Shown: positions 1-10,192, numbered from the stretch's first letter. The stretch: DNA of 64,000 nt from Acetobacter oryzoeni (GCF_004014775.2 NZ_CP042808.1:2012001-2076000); one strand, 5' to 3'. Notes: generated by a model from the sequence alone, not told the origin. Numbers and translations are program-made.

Positions 1-158
1 AACAGGCTATGCCCGAAACCCATAAAGGTGACGGAAGTTGTGGCCTACGCAAAGGACGCATGGGATGCAACCCGTTTTACGGCATCAAAGCCTTGAAAAA
101 CATACCTATGTGGGTGTGATGGCTGCTATCTGCTGTGTTCAACCCGTTTTAACCGATA
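1..158. other. Left edge, possible 3' end of an upstream gene
   Basis: Two plus-strand frames are open from the left edge. One stops at position 96 (31 residues, ending RFTASKP) and one stops at 119. Neither fragment shows a motif I recognise, and I cannot tell which, if either, is coding. The rest of the stretch is the upstream region of the lipoprotein gene. No clear promoter or hairpin was seen. Confidence 0.2.
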
Positions 159-173
159 ATGCCGGATCCATAC

Positions 174-764
174 ATGTTCCCTAATCACAACCAACGGCGC
201 AGCCTGTTCCCCCGTATTGCCGCCCCGGGTCTGGCAGCACTTGGGCTGCTGGCCACCCTTGGCGGCTGCGGTGATGGTGAAAGCAAATCCATGGATTTTG
301 CGCCCACCTGCCCCATTACGCATATTCCCTCTGAAGCGGCGGATTACTACCTCTACCAAGGTAAGCAGACAGGCTTTAAAAACATGGTGGCCCGCGCCAG
401 CATCCTGCAATTACAGGGTGATTGCCTTGCCGCAGGCCCCAAGGACCTGAAAACCCGAATCGTGCTGCGCTTTGTGATTGAACGCGGCCCGGCCGCAACA
501 GCCAATACACTCACCCTACCGTGGTTTATTGCCGTGCTGCACGGAGACAGGATTGTGAACAAGCATGTGTTCCACCACACCGTGTCCTTCCCAGCCAACC
601 TCTCCACCTTTGAAGACGACACAAAGGTGATCACGGTAGATCTGCCTATTCCACCCAAAAATGTGGATTCAGATTATCGATTTGAAATTGGCTTCCAGCT
701 AACCAAAGACCAGCTTGAATATAATCAGGTCCATCTGAAACGCGCAGCGTATCAGGCTTACTGA
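174..764 (+). CDS. Putative lipoprotein of unknown function
   Basis: The protein has about 196 residues. It has a typical lipoprotein signal: a basic start (QRRSLFPR), a hydrophobic stretch rich in Ala, Leu and Gly, and the lipobox LGGC at residues 29-32. It should therefore be lipidated on that Cys and held in a membrane facing the periplasm. The mature part is soluble with alternating hydrophobic strands and no catalytic motif I can name. I chose the ATG at 174; an ATG at 159 in the same frame adds five residues and cannot be excluded. The gene stands alone and converges on the UbiB-like gene, with a terminator hairpin between them. Small alphaproteobacterial lipoproteins of this shape are usually annotated as hypothetical. 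Confidence 0.7.
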   Translation: MFPNHNQRRSLFPRIAAPGLAALGLLATLGGCGDGESKSMDFAPTCPITHIPSEAADYYLYQGKQTGFKNMVARASILQLQGDCLAAGPKDLKTRIVLRFVIERGPAATANTLTLPWFIAVLHGDRIVNKHVFHHTVSFPANLSTFEDDTKVITVDLPIPPKNVDSDYRFEIGFQLTKDQLEYNQVHLKRAAYQAY

Positions 765-780
765 TATTAAGCGGCAGCAC

Positions 781-810
781 TTGGCTGGGGGCTTTATCAC
801 CCCCAGCCAA
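781..810. terminator. Hairpin between convergent genes
   Basis: The arms TTGGCTGGGGG (781-791) and CCCCCAGCCAA (800-810) form a perfect 11-bp inverted repeat around an 8-nt loop. It lies between the lipoprotein stop and the stop of the opposite UbiB-like gene, so it can end both transcripts. An AT-rich tail follows on the plus strand. Confidence 0.75.
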
Positions 811-818
811 AATATCTT

Positions 819-2186
819 TTATCGGGAAGCGGGCTGCGTTTCTGATGGAAAATGTGCGGCCGTGACGGCTGCCTGCTGGCGCTGTGCCAAAGCTTGCTCA
901 TCAAAATCCTGCACGATTTCATGGAACAGCTGATACCAGTTCATCTTAACCTTCAGCCGCATGAATACAGACCCCAGCCCAAGGGCTGAACGATCAACCA
1001 GCACAAATTCACGCGGCAGGCGCACACCTCCTGCTTTTTGCAGCCCCTCGTGCACCTTGGACAGAATTTCCCGCCCAAGGGCCGGGTTATTGTCATCCTG
1101 AATGTAGCGTTCTTCATCCACCATCAGCGGTGCGTATAACAGCCCCGCCCATTCGTTCAGAACAGCCACTTTCTCACGCGTCAGGTCACGGAAGCCCCAT
1201 GCTTCATAAGCATGCGCGGCCATATCCATATCCTTGTTACGGAGCGCGTAATAGAGATCTATGTTCCCCTTGATGAACGAAGGCTGGAAAATACGGATAG
1301 CCCCAAAATCCAGCAGGTTCAGGCCGGCATCTTCCCGCATGGTGAAGTTGCCCATATGCGGGTCTCCATGCACCACGCCATACTGATAGAGTGGCACATA
1401 CCAAGCCCGGAACAGCGCACGCGCAATGCGTTTTTTCTGTTCCTCTGTCAGACCGGCCTTGATGGCTGCATTGAGGTTTTGCCCCTGCACCCATTCCATT
1501 GTCAGCAGCCGCTGCGTGCAGAGCTCATCTATCGGCAAGGGCACCGTAACTTCCGGGCAATCTGCCAGCACGGAGTGATAGAGGCGCATATTGGCGGCCT
1601 CATGCCGGTAATCCAGCTCTTCCCGCAGCCGTTCAGAAAGTTCCTCCACCACATCATCCTGCCGGATGGCGTTATCCAGCTTGTGGTAAACCCCAATAGC
1701 CATGCGGAACTGACGCAGATCGGCCTCAACTGCCGCCTTCATATCCGGGTACTGCAACTTGCAGGCTACGCGGCGGCCATCGGCCAGCACAGCCTGATGC
1801 ACCTGCCCAAGGCTGGCTGCCGCAGCAGCTTCCCGCCCGAAGGAACGGAAGTTCTTTTCCCACCCCGGCCCAAGTTCAGCCGTCATGCGGCGGCGCACGA
1901 AGCTCCACCCCATTGGTGGCGCGTTAGACTGAAGCTGCGCCAACTCATCGGCATATTCATCGGGCAATGCACCGGGAATAGTTGCCAGAAGTTGTGCTGC
2001 CTTCATGAGCGGGCCTTTTAGCCCACCCAGCATGGATTTAAGATCTTCAGCGTGAGAAGCCCCGCCAGAACGCAGGCCTATCTTGTTGCCTGCCAGCCGG
2101 GCTGCAATGCCACCAACGGTTCCGGTTGTTTGCACCATACGGCGCAGTTCACCAAAAACGCCGGTATTATCCATATCTCGCGCCAT
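819..2186 (-). CDS. ABC1/UbiB-family atypical kinase (AarF-like)
   Basis: This 455-residue protein has the ABC1 kinase-like core: an Ala-rich loop (AAAASLGQ, near residue 121), a likely nucleotide-binding Lys in CKLQYP (143), the catalytic-loop equivalent HGDPHMGN (273-280) and DFG (293-295). Members act on coenzyme Q synthesis or distribution and have weak ATPase activity. There is no C-terminal pair of membrane segments as in E. coli UbiB, so it fits the shorter ABC1 group better than UbiB itself. The family KxGQ motif reads MKAAQ here (61-65), with Gly replaced by Ala. The stop of the upstream pepF gene lies only 2 bp from this start, so the two are almost certainly co-transcribed. Confidence 0.85.
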   Translation of the reverse strand: MARDMDNTGVFGELRRMVQTTGTVGGIAARLAGNKIGLRSGGASHAEDLKSMLGGLKGPLMKAAQLLATIPGALPDEYADELAQLQSNAPPMGWSFVRRRMTAELGPGWEKNFRSFGREAAAAASLGQVHQAVLADGRRVACKLQYPDMKAAVEADLRQFRMAIGVYHKLDNAIRQDDVVEELSERLREELDYRHEAANMRLYHSVLADCPEVTVPLPIDELCTQRLLTMEWVQGQNLNAAIKAGLTEEQKKRIARALFRAWYVPLYQYGVVHGDPHMGNFTMREDAGLNLLDFGAIRIFQPSFIKGNIDLYYALRNKDMDMAAHAYEAWGFRDLTREKVAVLNEWAGLLYAPLMVDEERYIQDDNNPALGREILSKVHEGLQKAGGVRLPREFVLVDRSALGLGSVFMRLKVKMNWYQLFHEIVQDFDEQALAQRQQAAVTAAHFPSETQPASR

Positions 2187-2188
2187 AA

Positions 2189-4039
2189 TCAGCCCTGCTC
2201 CAACTGGTCAATAAAGCCGGAAATTACATCCAGCCCCTTGCGCCAGAAGCCCGGATCGGATGCATCCAGCCCGAAGGGGGCCAGCAGTTCCTTGTGGCGG
2301 AGGGTGCCGCCTGCTTCCAGCATGGCAATGTATTTATCCTGAAAACCCGGTGCGCCTTCACTAAACACCTGATACAGCGCGTTCACCAGACAATCTCCGA
2401 ATGCATAGGCATATACATAGAACGGAGAATGGATGAAGTGCGGAATATAAGCCCAGAACACATCGTATTCCGGTGTAAAGTTAAAGGCCGGGCCGAGGCT
2501 TTCTGTCTGCACACTGCGCCAGATAGCGCCAATCTGTTCAGGCAGCAGCTCACCTTTTTTACGGGCATCGTGCACACGGGTTTCAAATTCATAAAACGCA
2601 ATCTGGCGCACCACGGTGTTGAGCATATCCTCAACCTTGGCGGCCAGCAGCAGACGGCGGCGCTGCGGGTCTTTTTCTGCATCCAGAAGAGACTGGAATG
2701 TTAGCATCTCGCCGAACACACTGGCCGTTTCAGCCAGCGTCAGCGGCGTGTCGGACATGAAGTAGCCCTGCTTTGCCGCCAGAACCTGATGCACACCATG
2801 GCCCAGCTCATGCGCCAGTGTCATGACATCCCGGATACGGCCATGATAGTTCAGCAGGATGTAAGGATGTGCTGAAGGCACGGTAGGATGCGCAAAAGCA
2901 CCGGGAGATTTGCCCGGTGCTGGTGGCACATCAATCCACGGGTTGGTCAGGAAAGTGTTGATGACCTTGCCCATACGCGGGTCAAAACCATCATACGCCT
3001 TTTGCACAATATTCTTGGCTTCAGACCACGGAATCAGCTTGTCATCATTACCGGGCAGCGGGGCGTTGCGGTCCCAGTGCTCCAGCTTGTCCAGCCCCAT
3101 CCACTTGGCTTTTAGAGCATAATAGCGGTGGGAAAGACGCGGATAATCAGCCCGCACGGCAGAAACAAGCGCATCCACCACCTCATCTTCCACCATGTTG
3201 GAAAGATTGCGTGATGAGGTTGGCCGCGCAAAATGCCGCAGATTATCCGAAATGGATTTATCCTTGGCCAGCGTATTGGTGATGAGCGCAAACAGGCGGA
3301 CATTTTTTTCAAACACGCCGCCTACGGCTTTGCCTGCCTGTTCTCGCGTGGCCCGATCTGTATCAGACAAACGGTTAAGCGCATCTCCTACCGTAATTTC
3401 CTGCCCATCCAGTGTGACGCGCAGGGCTGCAATGGTTTCATCAAACAGGCGGCACCATGCCTGCCCACCAGTTACAGATTTTTCCAGCAGAACTTTTTCC
3501 ACATCATCCGAAAGCTGATGCGGGCGATACATGCGGATATCACGCAGGTAAGGCTGCCAATGCGCCAGTGCGGAGTCTTTCAGCTTTTCCTGAAGATCAG
3601 CTTCTTCCAGCCGGTTTAGTTCCAGCGTGAAAAACAGCAGATGGGTGGAGATAGCCGTCAGCCGTTCATTGATAGACTGACTGAACTGGCTAATGGAAGC
3701 ATCGGAAGAATCGGCTGCAAACAGCAGGGAGGCGTAAGAGCCTGCCTTACCCAGCATTTCCTCGATAACTTCAAAGGTTGCAATGGCGTCTGCCAGTTCC
3801 TTGCCAGAAAGGCCGCTGATTTTGCCCTGATACTGCTTGGCAAAATCCTGTGCCTTTTTTTCTGCTTCAGCCAGATCAGCATGCAGCTTCGGATCATCCA
3901 TCCCCGCGTAAAGGGCTGAAAGATCCCAACGCGGAAGAGAGGCCGCCCCCTGCCCTGCAGGTGTGTTGGCAACAGTACCGGCTTGTGTTGCAAAAACCGG
4001 AAGCGGATGTGAACGGAGGGAATGCGCTGTGTGTTCCAT
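2189..4039 (-). CDS. pepF: Oligoendopeptidase F (M3 zinc metallopeptidase)
   Basis: Cytoplasmic peptidase of the M3 family that cleaves short peptides of roughly 7-17 residues. With the start at MEHTAHSL the protein has 616 residues, normal for the family. The zinc motif HELGH is at about residues 410-414, with the downstream Glu region of the M3 fold (AETASVFGEML) following. An ATG at 4126 would add 29 residues (MFFMSVVHV...) that do not look like the family; the shorter start is a judgement, as no strong ribosome site is visible at either. It is the first gene of a two-gene unit with the ABC1-kinase gene. Confidence 0.88.
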   Translation of the reverse strand: MEHTAHSLRSHPLPVFATQAGTVANTPAGQGAASLPRWDLSALYAGMDDPKLHADLAEAEKKAQDFAKQYQGKISGLSGKELADAIATFEVIEEMLGKAGSYASLLFAADSSDASISQFSQSINERLTAISTHLLFFTLELNRLEEADLQEKLKDSALAHWQPYLRDIRMYRPHQLSDDVEKVLLEKSVTGGQAWCRLFDETIAALRVTLDGQEITVGDALNRLSDTDRATREQAGKAVGGVFEKNVRLFALITNTLAKDKSISDNLRHFARPTSSRNLSNMVEDEVVDALVSAVRADYPRLSHRYYALKAKWMGLDKLEHWDRNAPLPGNDDKLIPWSEAKNIVQKAYDGFDPRMGKVINTFLTNPWIDVPPAPGKSPGAFAHPTVPSAHPYILLNYHGRIRDVMTLAHELGHGVHQVLAAKQGYFMSDTPLTLAETASVFGEMLTFQSLLDAEKDPQRRRLLLAAKVEDMLNTVVRQIAFYEFETRVHDARKKGELLPEQIGAIWRSVQTESLGPAFNFTPEYDVFWAYIPHFIHSPFYVYAYAFGDCLVNALYQVFSEGAPGFQDKYIAMLEAGGTLRHKELLAPFGLDASDPGFWRKGLDVISGFIDQLEQG

Positions 4040-4126
4040 ATTGAACACTTTACAGTGCATTTCTGCTGGAAGCGAGAGGCCGTGAACACAAGCGCAGTTC
4101 ACATGCACAACAGACATGAAAAACAA

Positions 4127-4154
4127 ATGGGCGGAAGGTTGCCCCTCCGCCCAT
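4127..4154 (-). terminator. Terminator of the gltDB operon
   Basis: Read on the minus strand, ATGGGCGGA pairs with TCCGCCCAT across a short loop and is followed by TTTGTTTTT. It sits 34 bp after the gltB stop, as expected for an intrinsic terminator of the operon. Confidence 0.8.
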
Positions 4155-4187
4155 CTGCTTATGTCAGCTTACATTCAGCCTTATGGT

Positions 4188-7100
4188 TCAGGCTGTTTTT
4201 TCCAACTGCTGTTCCGGCGCTGTAAAGCCGATAATACGGGCGTAATCCTTGGGAACAACGTGCCAGAAGTGCGGCAGAACCTCATCCCATTTATGCAGCA
4301 ACATGCTGGCATAAGCAGAACCTGTTTCTTCCACATGCCGTTCAACAAGCCCACGCAGCATCTGCTCCCATTTGGGTTCAGTGACGCGCACCCACAACAA
4401 GGATTCGGGGTTTACCCGGCTGTCAAACACATTGTCCTTATCCAGCACAAAGGCCATGCCGCCGGTAAAGCCTGCGCCAAAGTTATCGCCTACATCATCC
4501 AGCACCACCACGGTGCCGCCGGTCATGTATTCACACCCGTTGGAACCACAGCCTTCTACAACTGCGGTTGCGCCAGAGTTACGCACGGCAAAACGTTCAC
4601 CCGCCTGCCCTGCGGCATACAGTTCACCCGCAGTGGCCCCATACAGAACCGTGTTGCCGATAATGGCGTTCTTGTTAGACACCAACGTGGAGGACGGAGA
4701 AGGACGCACCGTAATGGTTGCGCCAGAAAGCCCCTTACCCACGTAATCGTTGGCATCACCCAGCACTTCCAGCTTGAGCCCCTGCACAGCAAACGCCCCC
4801 AGAGACTGACCAGCAGACCCACGCAGACGCACTGTAAGATGCCCCGGCGCCAGTGTTTTCATGCCAAACTGACGCACGATCAAAGAGGAAATGCGCGTGC
4901 CAATGGCGCGCTGGGTGTTCTGCACATTGTAGTGCAGCTGCATTTTCTCACCGTGGTCGAACAGCGGCTTGGCATCGCCAATCATCTGCGCATCCAGCGT
5001 ATCCGGCACTTCGTTCCGGCCATCCAGCGTGCAGTAGCGGGCAAACGGCCCCGGATCTGCCTGAGACAGCAGGGAGTTCAGATCCAGATCATCCAGATAA
5101 TCATCCCCGCGGGAAACCTGCCGCAGCAGATCCGTACGTCCGATAATTTCATCCAGAGAGCGGAAGCCCAGCGAAGCCAGAATATTCCGCACGTCCTCTG
5201 CAATGAAGGAGAACAGGTTGATGACCTTTTCGGGCGTACCTTCAAATTTGGCACGCATTTTGGGGTCCTGCGAACACACGCCTACCGGGCAGGTGTTGGA
5301 ATGACACTGGCGCACCATAATGCAGCCCATGGCCACAAGGCTGGCTGTGCCAATACCAAATTCCTCAGCCCCAAGCATGGCGGCTATCACCACATCACGC
5401 CCGGTTTTGATGCCACCATCGGCCCGCAGACGCACGCGGTGGCGCAGGCGGTTCAGCATAAGCACCTGATGCGTTTCTGCCAGCCCAAGCTCCCACGGCA
5501 AGCCCGCATATTTAATGGAGCTGAGCGGGCTTGCGCCCGTGCCACCGCAATGGCCGGAAATAAGAATGGCATCAGCTTTTGCCTTGGCCACACCGGCTGC
5601 AATGGTGCCAATGCCGGAACGTGCCACCAGTTTAACGGTAACCGTTGCTTCCGGGTTAATCTGCTTCAGATCGTAAATCAGCTGCGCCAGATCTTCGATC
5701 GAATAGATATCATGATGCGGCGGCGGGGAAATCAGCGTCACACCCGGGGTTGCATGGCGCAACTTGGCAATCAGCTCCGTAACCTTAAAGCCCGGAAGCT
5801 GCCCGCCTTCACCCGGTTTGGCACCCTGTGCCACCTTAATTTCCAGCTCACGGCAATCGTTCAGATACTGTGCCGTAACACCAAACCGGCCAGATGCCAC
5901 CTGCTTGATGGCGGAGGATGCATTATCCCCATTCGGGCGTGGCTTGGCGCGTGCCGGATCTTCCCCACCCTCACCAGAATCGGACTTTGCGCCGATGCGG
6001 TTCATGGCGATAGAAAGCGTTTCATGCGCTTCCGGGCTGAGCGCGCCCAAGGAAATTGCCGGGGAAATCAGGCGTTTACGCAGCTGCGTAATGCTTTCCA
6101 CTTCTTCAACCGGAATAGGCGTGCGCCCATCACGGAAGTCCAACAGATCACGCAGGGCGACAGGTGGCTGAGCATGCACGGCATCTGCATAGCGCTGGTA
6201 GATGGTGAAGCTGCCTGTGGCCACTGCTGTTTGCAGCATATGGATAAGGCCGCCATCGAATGCGTGCTGCTCCCCACTCCGGCGCAGCTTGTAAAGACCG
6301 CCGACAGGCAAGGTGAGCGTATTTGTTGCAGCCCATGCGTGTTCGTGCAGTTGCAGCACATTGCGTGCAATACCGGAAAGCCCAATACCGGAAATACGTG
6401 AAGGCATACCCGGGAAGAACTCTGCCGTAAGCGCGCGGGAAAGGCCAACAGCCTCAAAATTACAACCGCCACGGTAAGACGCCACGATGGAAATACCCAT
6501 CTTGGACATAATTTTGAGCAGGCCTTTATCCACCGCCTTACGGTAGCGTTCCATGCACTCACGCAGGCTCATCTGCCCAAACAAGCCACGGCGATGCCGG
6601 TCTGCAATGCTTTCCTGCGCCAGATAGGGGTTAACCGTGGTGGCACCTACGCCAATTGTCACCGCAATGGCGTGCACATCCAGCGCCGTAGCTGTGCGCA
6701 CGTTCAAAGACGTGAATGTACGCAAGGATGTGCGCACCAGATGCGTATGCACAGCACCTGTTGCCAAAATCATGGGGATAGATGCGCGCTCGGCAGACTG
6801 ATCTTCATCCGTCAGAAACACGTGTGTGCATCCACCACGCACGCCTTCTTCTGCTTCTCGGCGAATACGGGCAATGGCTTCGCGCAGCCCTGCTTCCCCA
6901 TCTTTAGCAGGGAATGTGCAGTCAATCACGCAACCAGACGTACCCGTAAAGTTACGCAGCCCTTCATACTCACCAGATGTCAGCACCGGGCTGGGCAACT
7001 GGAGCATGTCACACTGTTCGGGAGACTGATCCAGAATATTACCCAGATTGCCCAACCGCGTTGTCAGGCTCATCACGCGGGATTCACGCAGGGAATCGAT

Positions 7101-8744
7101 GGGCGGATTGGTAACCTGGCTGAACATCTGCCGGAAGTAGTGCGCCAACCCACGATACCGCGGAGAAAGCACGGCCAGCGGCGTATCATCCCCCATGGAG
7201 CCAATGGCTTCACTGGCGGTAGATACCATCGGGTGCAGAATGGCTTCCAGTTCTTCCAGCGTGCTGCCCACAGCCAACTGGCGGCGGCGCAGTTCTTCGC
7301 CTTCATAATAAACTGGCTCCGTCACATCCGAACGGACGATATGGCCAATTTTCTGGGTACGTTTGATCCAGCTGGAAAAATCCTGCCGTGCAGCCAGCAG
7401 ATCAAGCAGTTCGGTATTACCGTACAGCTTGGCTTCCTGAAGATCGACGCCGATCATCTCACCCGGCCCAAGGCGGCCACGGCTGACAATGGCGTTTTCA
7501 GGCACACGCACCATGCCGGTTTCAGAACCAACAATCAGCAGGTTATCAGTTGTGACCGTATAGCGCAGCGGGCGCAGGCCAGAGCGATCCAACCCAGCCA
7601 CAACCCAGCGGCCATCTGTAGCGCACAGTGCTGCGGGGCCATCCCACGGTTCCATGACTGCGTTGCAATACGTGAACATGTCACGGTGTGCGGGCTTCAT
7701 GGAGGAATTGCCACCCACACTTGCCGGGATCATCAGCGCCTTGGCAAACGGCGCATCGCGCCCTGCAAAAGTCAGCAGTTCGTAAACGTTATCCAGCGTT
7801 GCGGTATCGGACCCACCAGCCTGCACCAGCGGCTTGATATCCGCCATCCACGGATCAAGATCTGGGTGAGAAAGCCGTGTTTCATGGCTTTTCATCCAGT
7901 TGATGTTGCCAGAAATGGTGTTGATTTCACCATTATGCGCAAGGCGGCGGAATGGCTGCGCCAGCTTCCATGTGGGGAAGGTGTTGGTGGAATAACGCTG
8001 GTGATAGATAGCAAAGCGGCTGACAAAGCGTTCATCCAGCAGATCCGGATAAAACTCTGTCAGATGCTCAGCAAGGAACATGCCTTTATAGATAACGGAG
8101 CGGCATGACAGCGAGCAGATATACAGATCAACCTGCGCGGCAATGGCAGCTTTTTCTATCCGGCGGCGGATCACATACAGATCACGCTCAAACTCTTCTT
8201 CCCCTTTGTTGGGAAGATTGCGGATAAGGATCTGCTCAATTTCCGGGCGCGTTGCGTTGGCTTTTTCACCAATGCAGGACGTATCAATCGGCACCTGACG
8301 CCAGCCGTAAATGCCGTAGCCAAACGCCAGAATCTGGGTTTCGATAATCTGGCGGCACTGTTCCTGCGCAGCCAGATCGGTTTTGGGCAGAAACACCTGC
8401 CCGACCGCAATCCGGCTTTCATCCGGCCGATCACCCGTGCTGGTAATGGCATCTGCAAAGAATTCCTGCGGAATTTCTACATGAATACCCGCGCCATCGC
8501 CTGTCTTGCCATCGGCATCCACCGCACCGCGGTGCCAAATCGCTTTCAGCGCGGCAATACCAGCTTCAACCACCTCACGCCGGCGCTTGCCATCCAGTGC
8601 GGCCACAAGGCCCACACCGCAGGAATCGCGCTCATCAGCGGGATCATACAGTCCATCCAGCGCGGCCACGTTGGCATCCCACGCTTTCAGAAATTCCTCG
8701 CCACTTTCAGCGGAAACGGTGTTGGGAAACTGTTCCATATCCAT
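4188..8744 (-). CDS. gltB: Glutamate synthase (NADPH) large subunit
   Basis: Converts glutamine plus 2-oxoglutarate into two glutamates with GltD; central to ammonia assimilation. From the chosen start it has 1518 residues, the usual GltB size. The N-terminal nucleophile is Cys42 in DSCGVG, so a 41-residue propeptide should be removed. Next come the class II amidotransferase domain, the central domain, the FMN/2-oxoglutarate domain with SGHCGGTGASP, the 3Fe-4S cysteines in CxxxxxCxxxxC (CIMVRQCHSNTCPVGVC) and the C-terminal glycine-rich beta-helix (GCGSNGCEYMTGG). The ATG at 8744 overlaps the gltD stop by one base (TAATG), with GGGC upstream, which argues against the longer frame beginning at 8792. 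The order is gltD then gltB, in one operon. Confidence 0.95.
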   Translation of the reverse strand: MDMEQFPNTVSAESGEEFLKAWDANVAALDGLYDPADERDSCGVGLVAALDGKRRREVVEAGIAALKAIWHRGAVDADGKTGDGAGIHVEIPQEFFADAITSTGDRPDESRIAVGQVFLPKTDLAAQEQCRQIIETQILAFGYGIYGWRQVPIDTSCIGEKANATRPEIEQILIRNLPNKGEEEFERDLYVIRRRIEKAAIAAQVDLYICSLSCRSVIYKGMFLAEHLTEFYPDLLDERFVSRFAIYHQRYSTNTFPTWKLAQPFRRLAHNGEINTISGNINWMKSHETRLSHPDLDPWMADIKPLVQAGGSDTATLDNVYELLTFAGRDAPFAKALMIPASVGGNSSMKPAHRDMFTYCNAVMEPWDGPAALCATDGRWVVAGLDRSGLRPLRYTVTTDNLLIVGSETGMVRVPENAIVSRGRLGPGEMIGVDLQEAKLYGNTELLDLLAARQDFSSWIKRTQKIGHIVRSDVTEPVYYEGEELRRRQLAVGSTLEELEAILHPMVSTASEAIGSMGDDTPLAVLSPRYRGLAHYFRQMFSQVTNPPIDSLRESRVMSLTTRLGNLGNILDQSPEQCDMLQLPSPVLTSGEYEGLRNFTGTSGCVIDCTFPAKDGEAGLREAIARIRREAEEGVRGGCTHVFLTDEDQSAERASIPMILATGAVHTHLVRTSLRTFTSLNVRTATALDVHAIAVTIGVGATTVNPYLAQESIADRHRRGLFGQMSLRECMERYRKAVDKGLLKIMSKMGISIVASYRGGCNFEAVGLSRALTAEFFPGMPSRISGIGLSGIARNVLQLHEHAWAATNTLTLPVGGLYKLRRSGEQHAFDGGLIHMLQTAVATGSFTIYQRYADAVHAQPPVALRDLLDFRDGRTPIPVEEVESITQLRKRLISPAISLGALSPEAHETLSIAMNRIGAKSDSGEGGEDPARAKPRPNGDNASSAIKQVASGRFGVTAQYLNDCRELEIKVAQGAKPGEGGQLPGFKVTELIAKLRHATPGVTLISPPPHHDIYSIEDLAQLIYDLKQINPEATVTVKLVARSGIGTIAAGVAKAKADAILISGHCGGTGASPLSSIKYAGLPWELGLAETHQVLMLNRLRHRVRLRADGGIKTGRDVVIAAMLGAEEFGIGTASLVAMGCIMVRQCHSNTCPVGVCSQDPKMRAKFEGTPEKVINLFSFIAEDVRNILASLGFRSLDEIIGRTDLLRQVSRGDDYLDDLDLNSLLSQADPGPFARYCTLDGRNEVPDTLDAQMIGDAKPLFDHGEKMQLHYNVQNTQRAIGTRISSLIVRQFGMKTLAPGHLTVRLRGSAGQSLGAFAVQGLKLEVLGDANDYVGKGLSGATITVRPSPSSTLVSNKNAIIGNTVLYGATAGELYAAGQAGERFAVRNSGATAVVEGCGSNGCEYMTGGTVVVLDDVGDNFGAGFTGGMAFVLDKDNVFDSRVNPESLLWVRVTEPKWEQMLRGLVERHVEETGSAYASMLLHKWDEVLPHFWHVVPKDYARIIGFTAPEQQLEKTA

Positions 8745-10192
8745 TAGCCCTGCTCCGCCTTGGCGGTAGCCGTTACATTTTCCTGAATCCATGCGTGCAT
8801 GCTAGCGGCGGCATCGCGTCCATCACGGATAGCCCACACAACCAGACTGGCCCCACGCACAATATCCCCTGCGGCAAACACGCCCGGCAGAGATGTCATG
8901 AAATCTTTCTGAGCAACCTTGAGCGTCCCCCAACGGGATACGGCCAGATCCTTCTGCCCCCACAGTTGCGGCAGAGGTTCCGGGTCAAACCCAAGAGCCT
9001 TGATAACCAGATCGGCATCCAGCGTGAAAGAAGACCCTTCCAGCGGCTCAACTGACTGACGGCCCGTAGCATCTGGCAGGCCCAGCTTCATCCGCACGGC
9101 ACGCACGCCAGAAACATGGCCATCACCCAAAAAGGCTTCTGGGGCTGCCAACCATTCAAACTGTACGCCTTCTTCTTCCGCATTTTTTACTTCACGGGCA
9201 GAACCGGGCATGTTGGCTTTATCGCGCCGATACAGGCATTTCACGGATTTTGCACCTTGGCGAATAGCCGTGCGCACGCAGTCCATTGCGGTATCACCAC
9301 CGCCCAGAACCACCACGTTTTTGCCCGCTGCATCCAATGCCTGTGCTTCTGGCGGCAAAGTATCGCCCAAGGAGCGACGGTTAGACGCCGTAAGGTAGTC
9401 CAGCGCCTTTTCAATACCTGCCAGCCCAACACCGGGGCCGCCAATTTCGCGCGATTTGTAAACACCAGTTGCAATCAGAACAGCATCATGGCGGCTACGC
9501 AAATCTGCAAAAGACAGTTCGCCTTCACCATCCCCAATGCCTTGGCCAAGATGAAAAACCACGCCGCCTTCTTCCAGCAGCTGATGGCGGCGCGCCACAA
9601 TGTGTTTTTCCAGCTTAAAGCCGGGAATACCGTAAACCAGCAGACCGCCTACCCGATCATACCGATCATACACATGCACTTTATAACCCTGTGCACGCAG
9701 CTGATCTGCCGCTGCCAAACCAGCCGGGCCAGCACCAATAATAGCAACAGACTGGCTACGCTCCAGCACCGGGTTAACGGGTTTAACCCAGCCTTTTTCA
9801 AACGCGGTATCGGTAATGTAGCGTTCTACCGCACCAATGGTCACGCTTTCGAAACCCGGTTCGATAACGCAGTTGCCCTCACACAGCCGATCCTGCGGGC
9901 AAATACGACCACAGATTTCTGGGAACGTATTGGTAGCGGAGGAAACGCCATAGGCCTCTTCCAACCGCCCCTGTGCTGTCAGCATCAGCCAATCAGGAAT
10001 ATTGTTGCCAAGCGGACAATGAACCGAACAGAATGGCACGCCGCACTGTGAACACCGGCTGGCCTGCTGGGCTGCTTCTGGTGTTGCGAAGTCTTCATAA
10101 ATTTCATCAAAATCTGTCCGCCGCGCCGTAGCCGCGCGCTTGTCTGGCTGCTTTTGCGGCACAGAGACAAATTGAAGCATCTTGGTCGTCAT
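8744..10192 (-). CDS. gltD: Glutamate synthase small subunit
   Basis: The protein has 482 residues. It takes electrons from NADPH through FAD and two 4Fe-4S clusters to GltB. The N-terminal cysteine clusters are visible (CSQCGVPFCSVHC and CGRICPQDRLCEGNC), followed by the FAD Rossmann motif GAGPAGLAAADQL and the NADPH motif GGGDTAMDC. The C-terminal FAD-binding segment GVFAAGDI is present. It is the first gene of the gltD-gltB pair and its stop overlaps the gltB start. The upstream region (10193-10386) carries two AT-rich inverted repeats, listed separately, that may influence its expression. Confidence 0.95.
   Translation of the reverse strand: MTTKMLQFVSVPQKQPDKRAATARRTDFDEIYEDFATPEAAQQASRCSQCGVPFCSVHCPLGNNIPDWLMLTAQGRLEEAYGVSSATNTFPEICGRICPQDRLCEGNCVIEPGFESVTIGAVERYITDTAFEKGWVKPVNPVLERSQSVAIIGAGPAGLAAADQLRAQGYKVHVYDRYDRVGGLLVYGIPGFKLEKHIVARRHQLLEEGGVVFHLGQGIGDGEGELSFADLRSRHDAVLIATGVYKSREIGGPGVGLAGIEKALDYLTASNRRSLGDTLPPEAQALDAAGKNVVVLGGGDTAMDCVRTAIRQGAKSVKCLYRRDKANMPGSAREVKNAEEEGVQFEWLAAPEAFLGDGHVSGVRAVRMKLGLPDATGRQSVEPLEGSSFTLDADLVIKALGFDPEPLPQLWGQKDLAVSRWGTLKVAQKDFMTSLPGVFAAGDIVRGASLVVWAIRDGRDAAASMHAWIQENVTATAKAEQG

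Noticed and set aside
4116-8108. Long plus-strand frames (761 and 504 residues) opposite gltB
   Set aside because: They mirror the codon bias of gltB, have His/Arg/Asn-rich composition with no domain, and gltB is certain.
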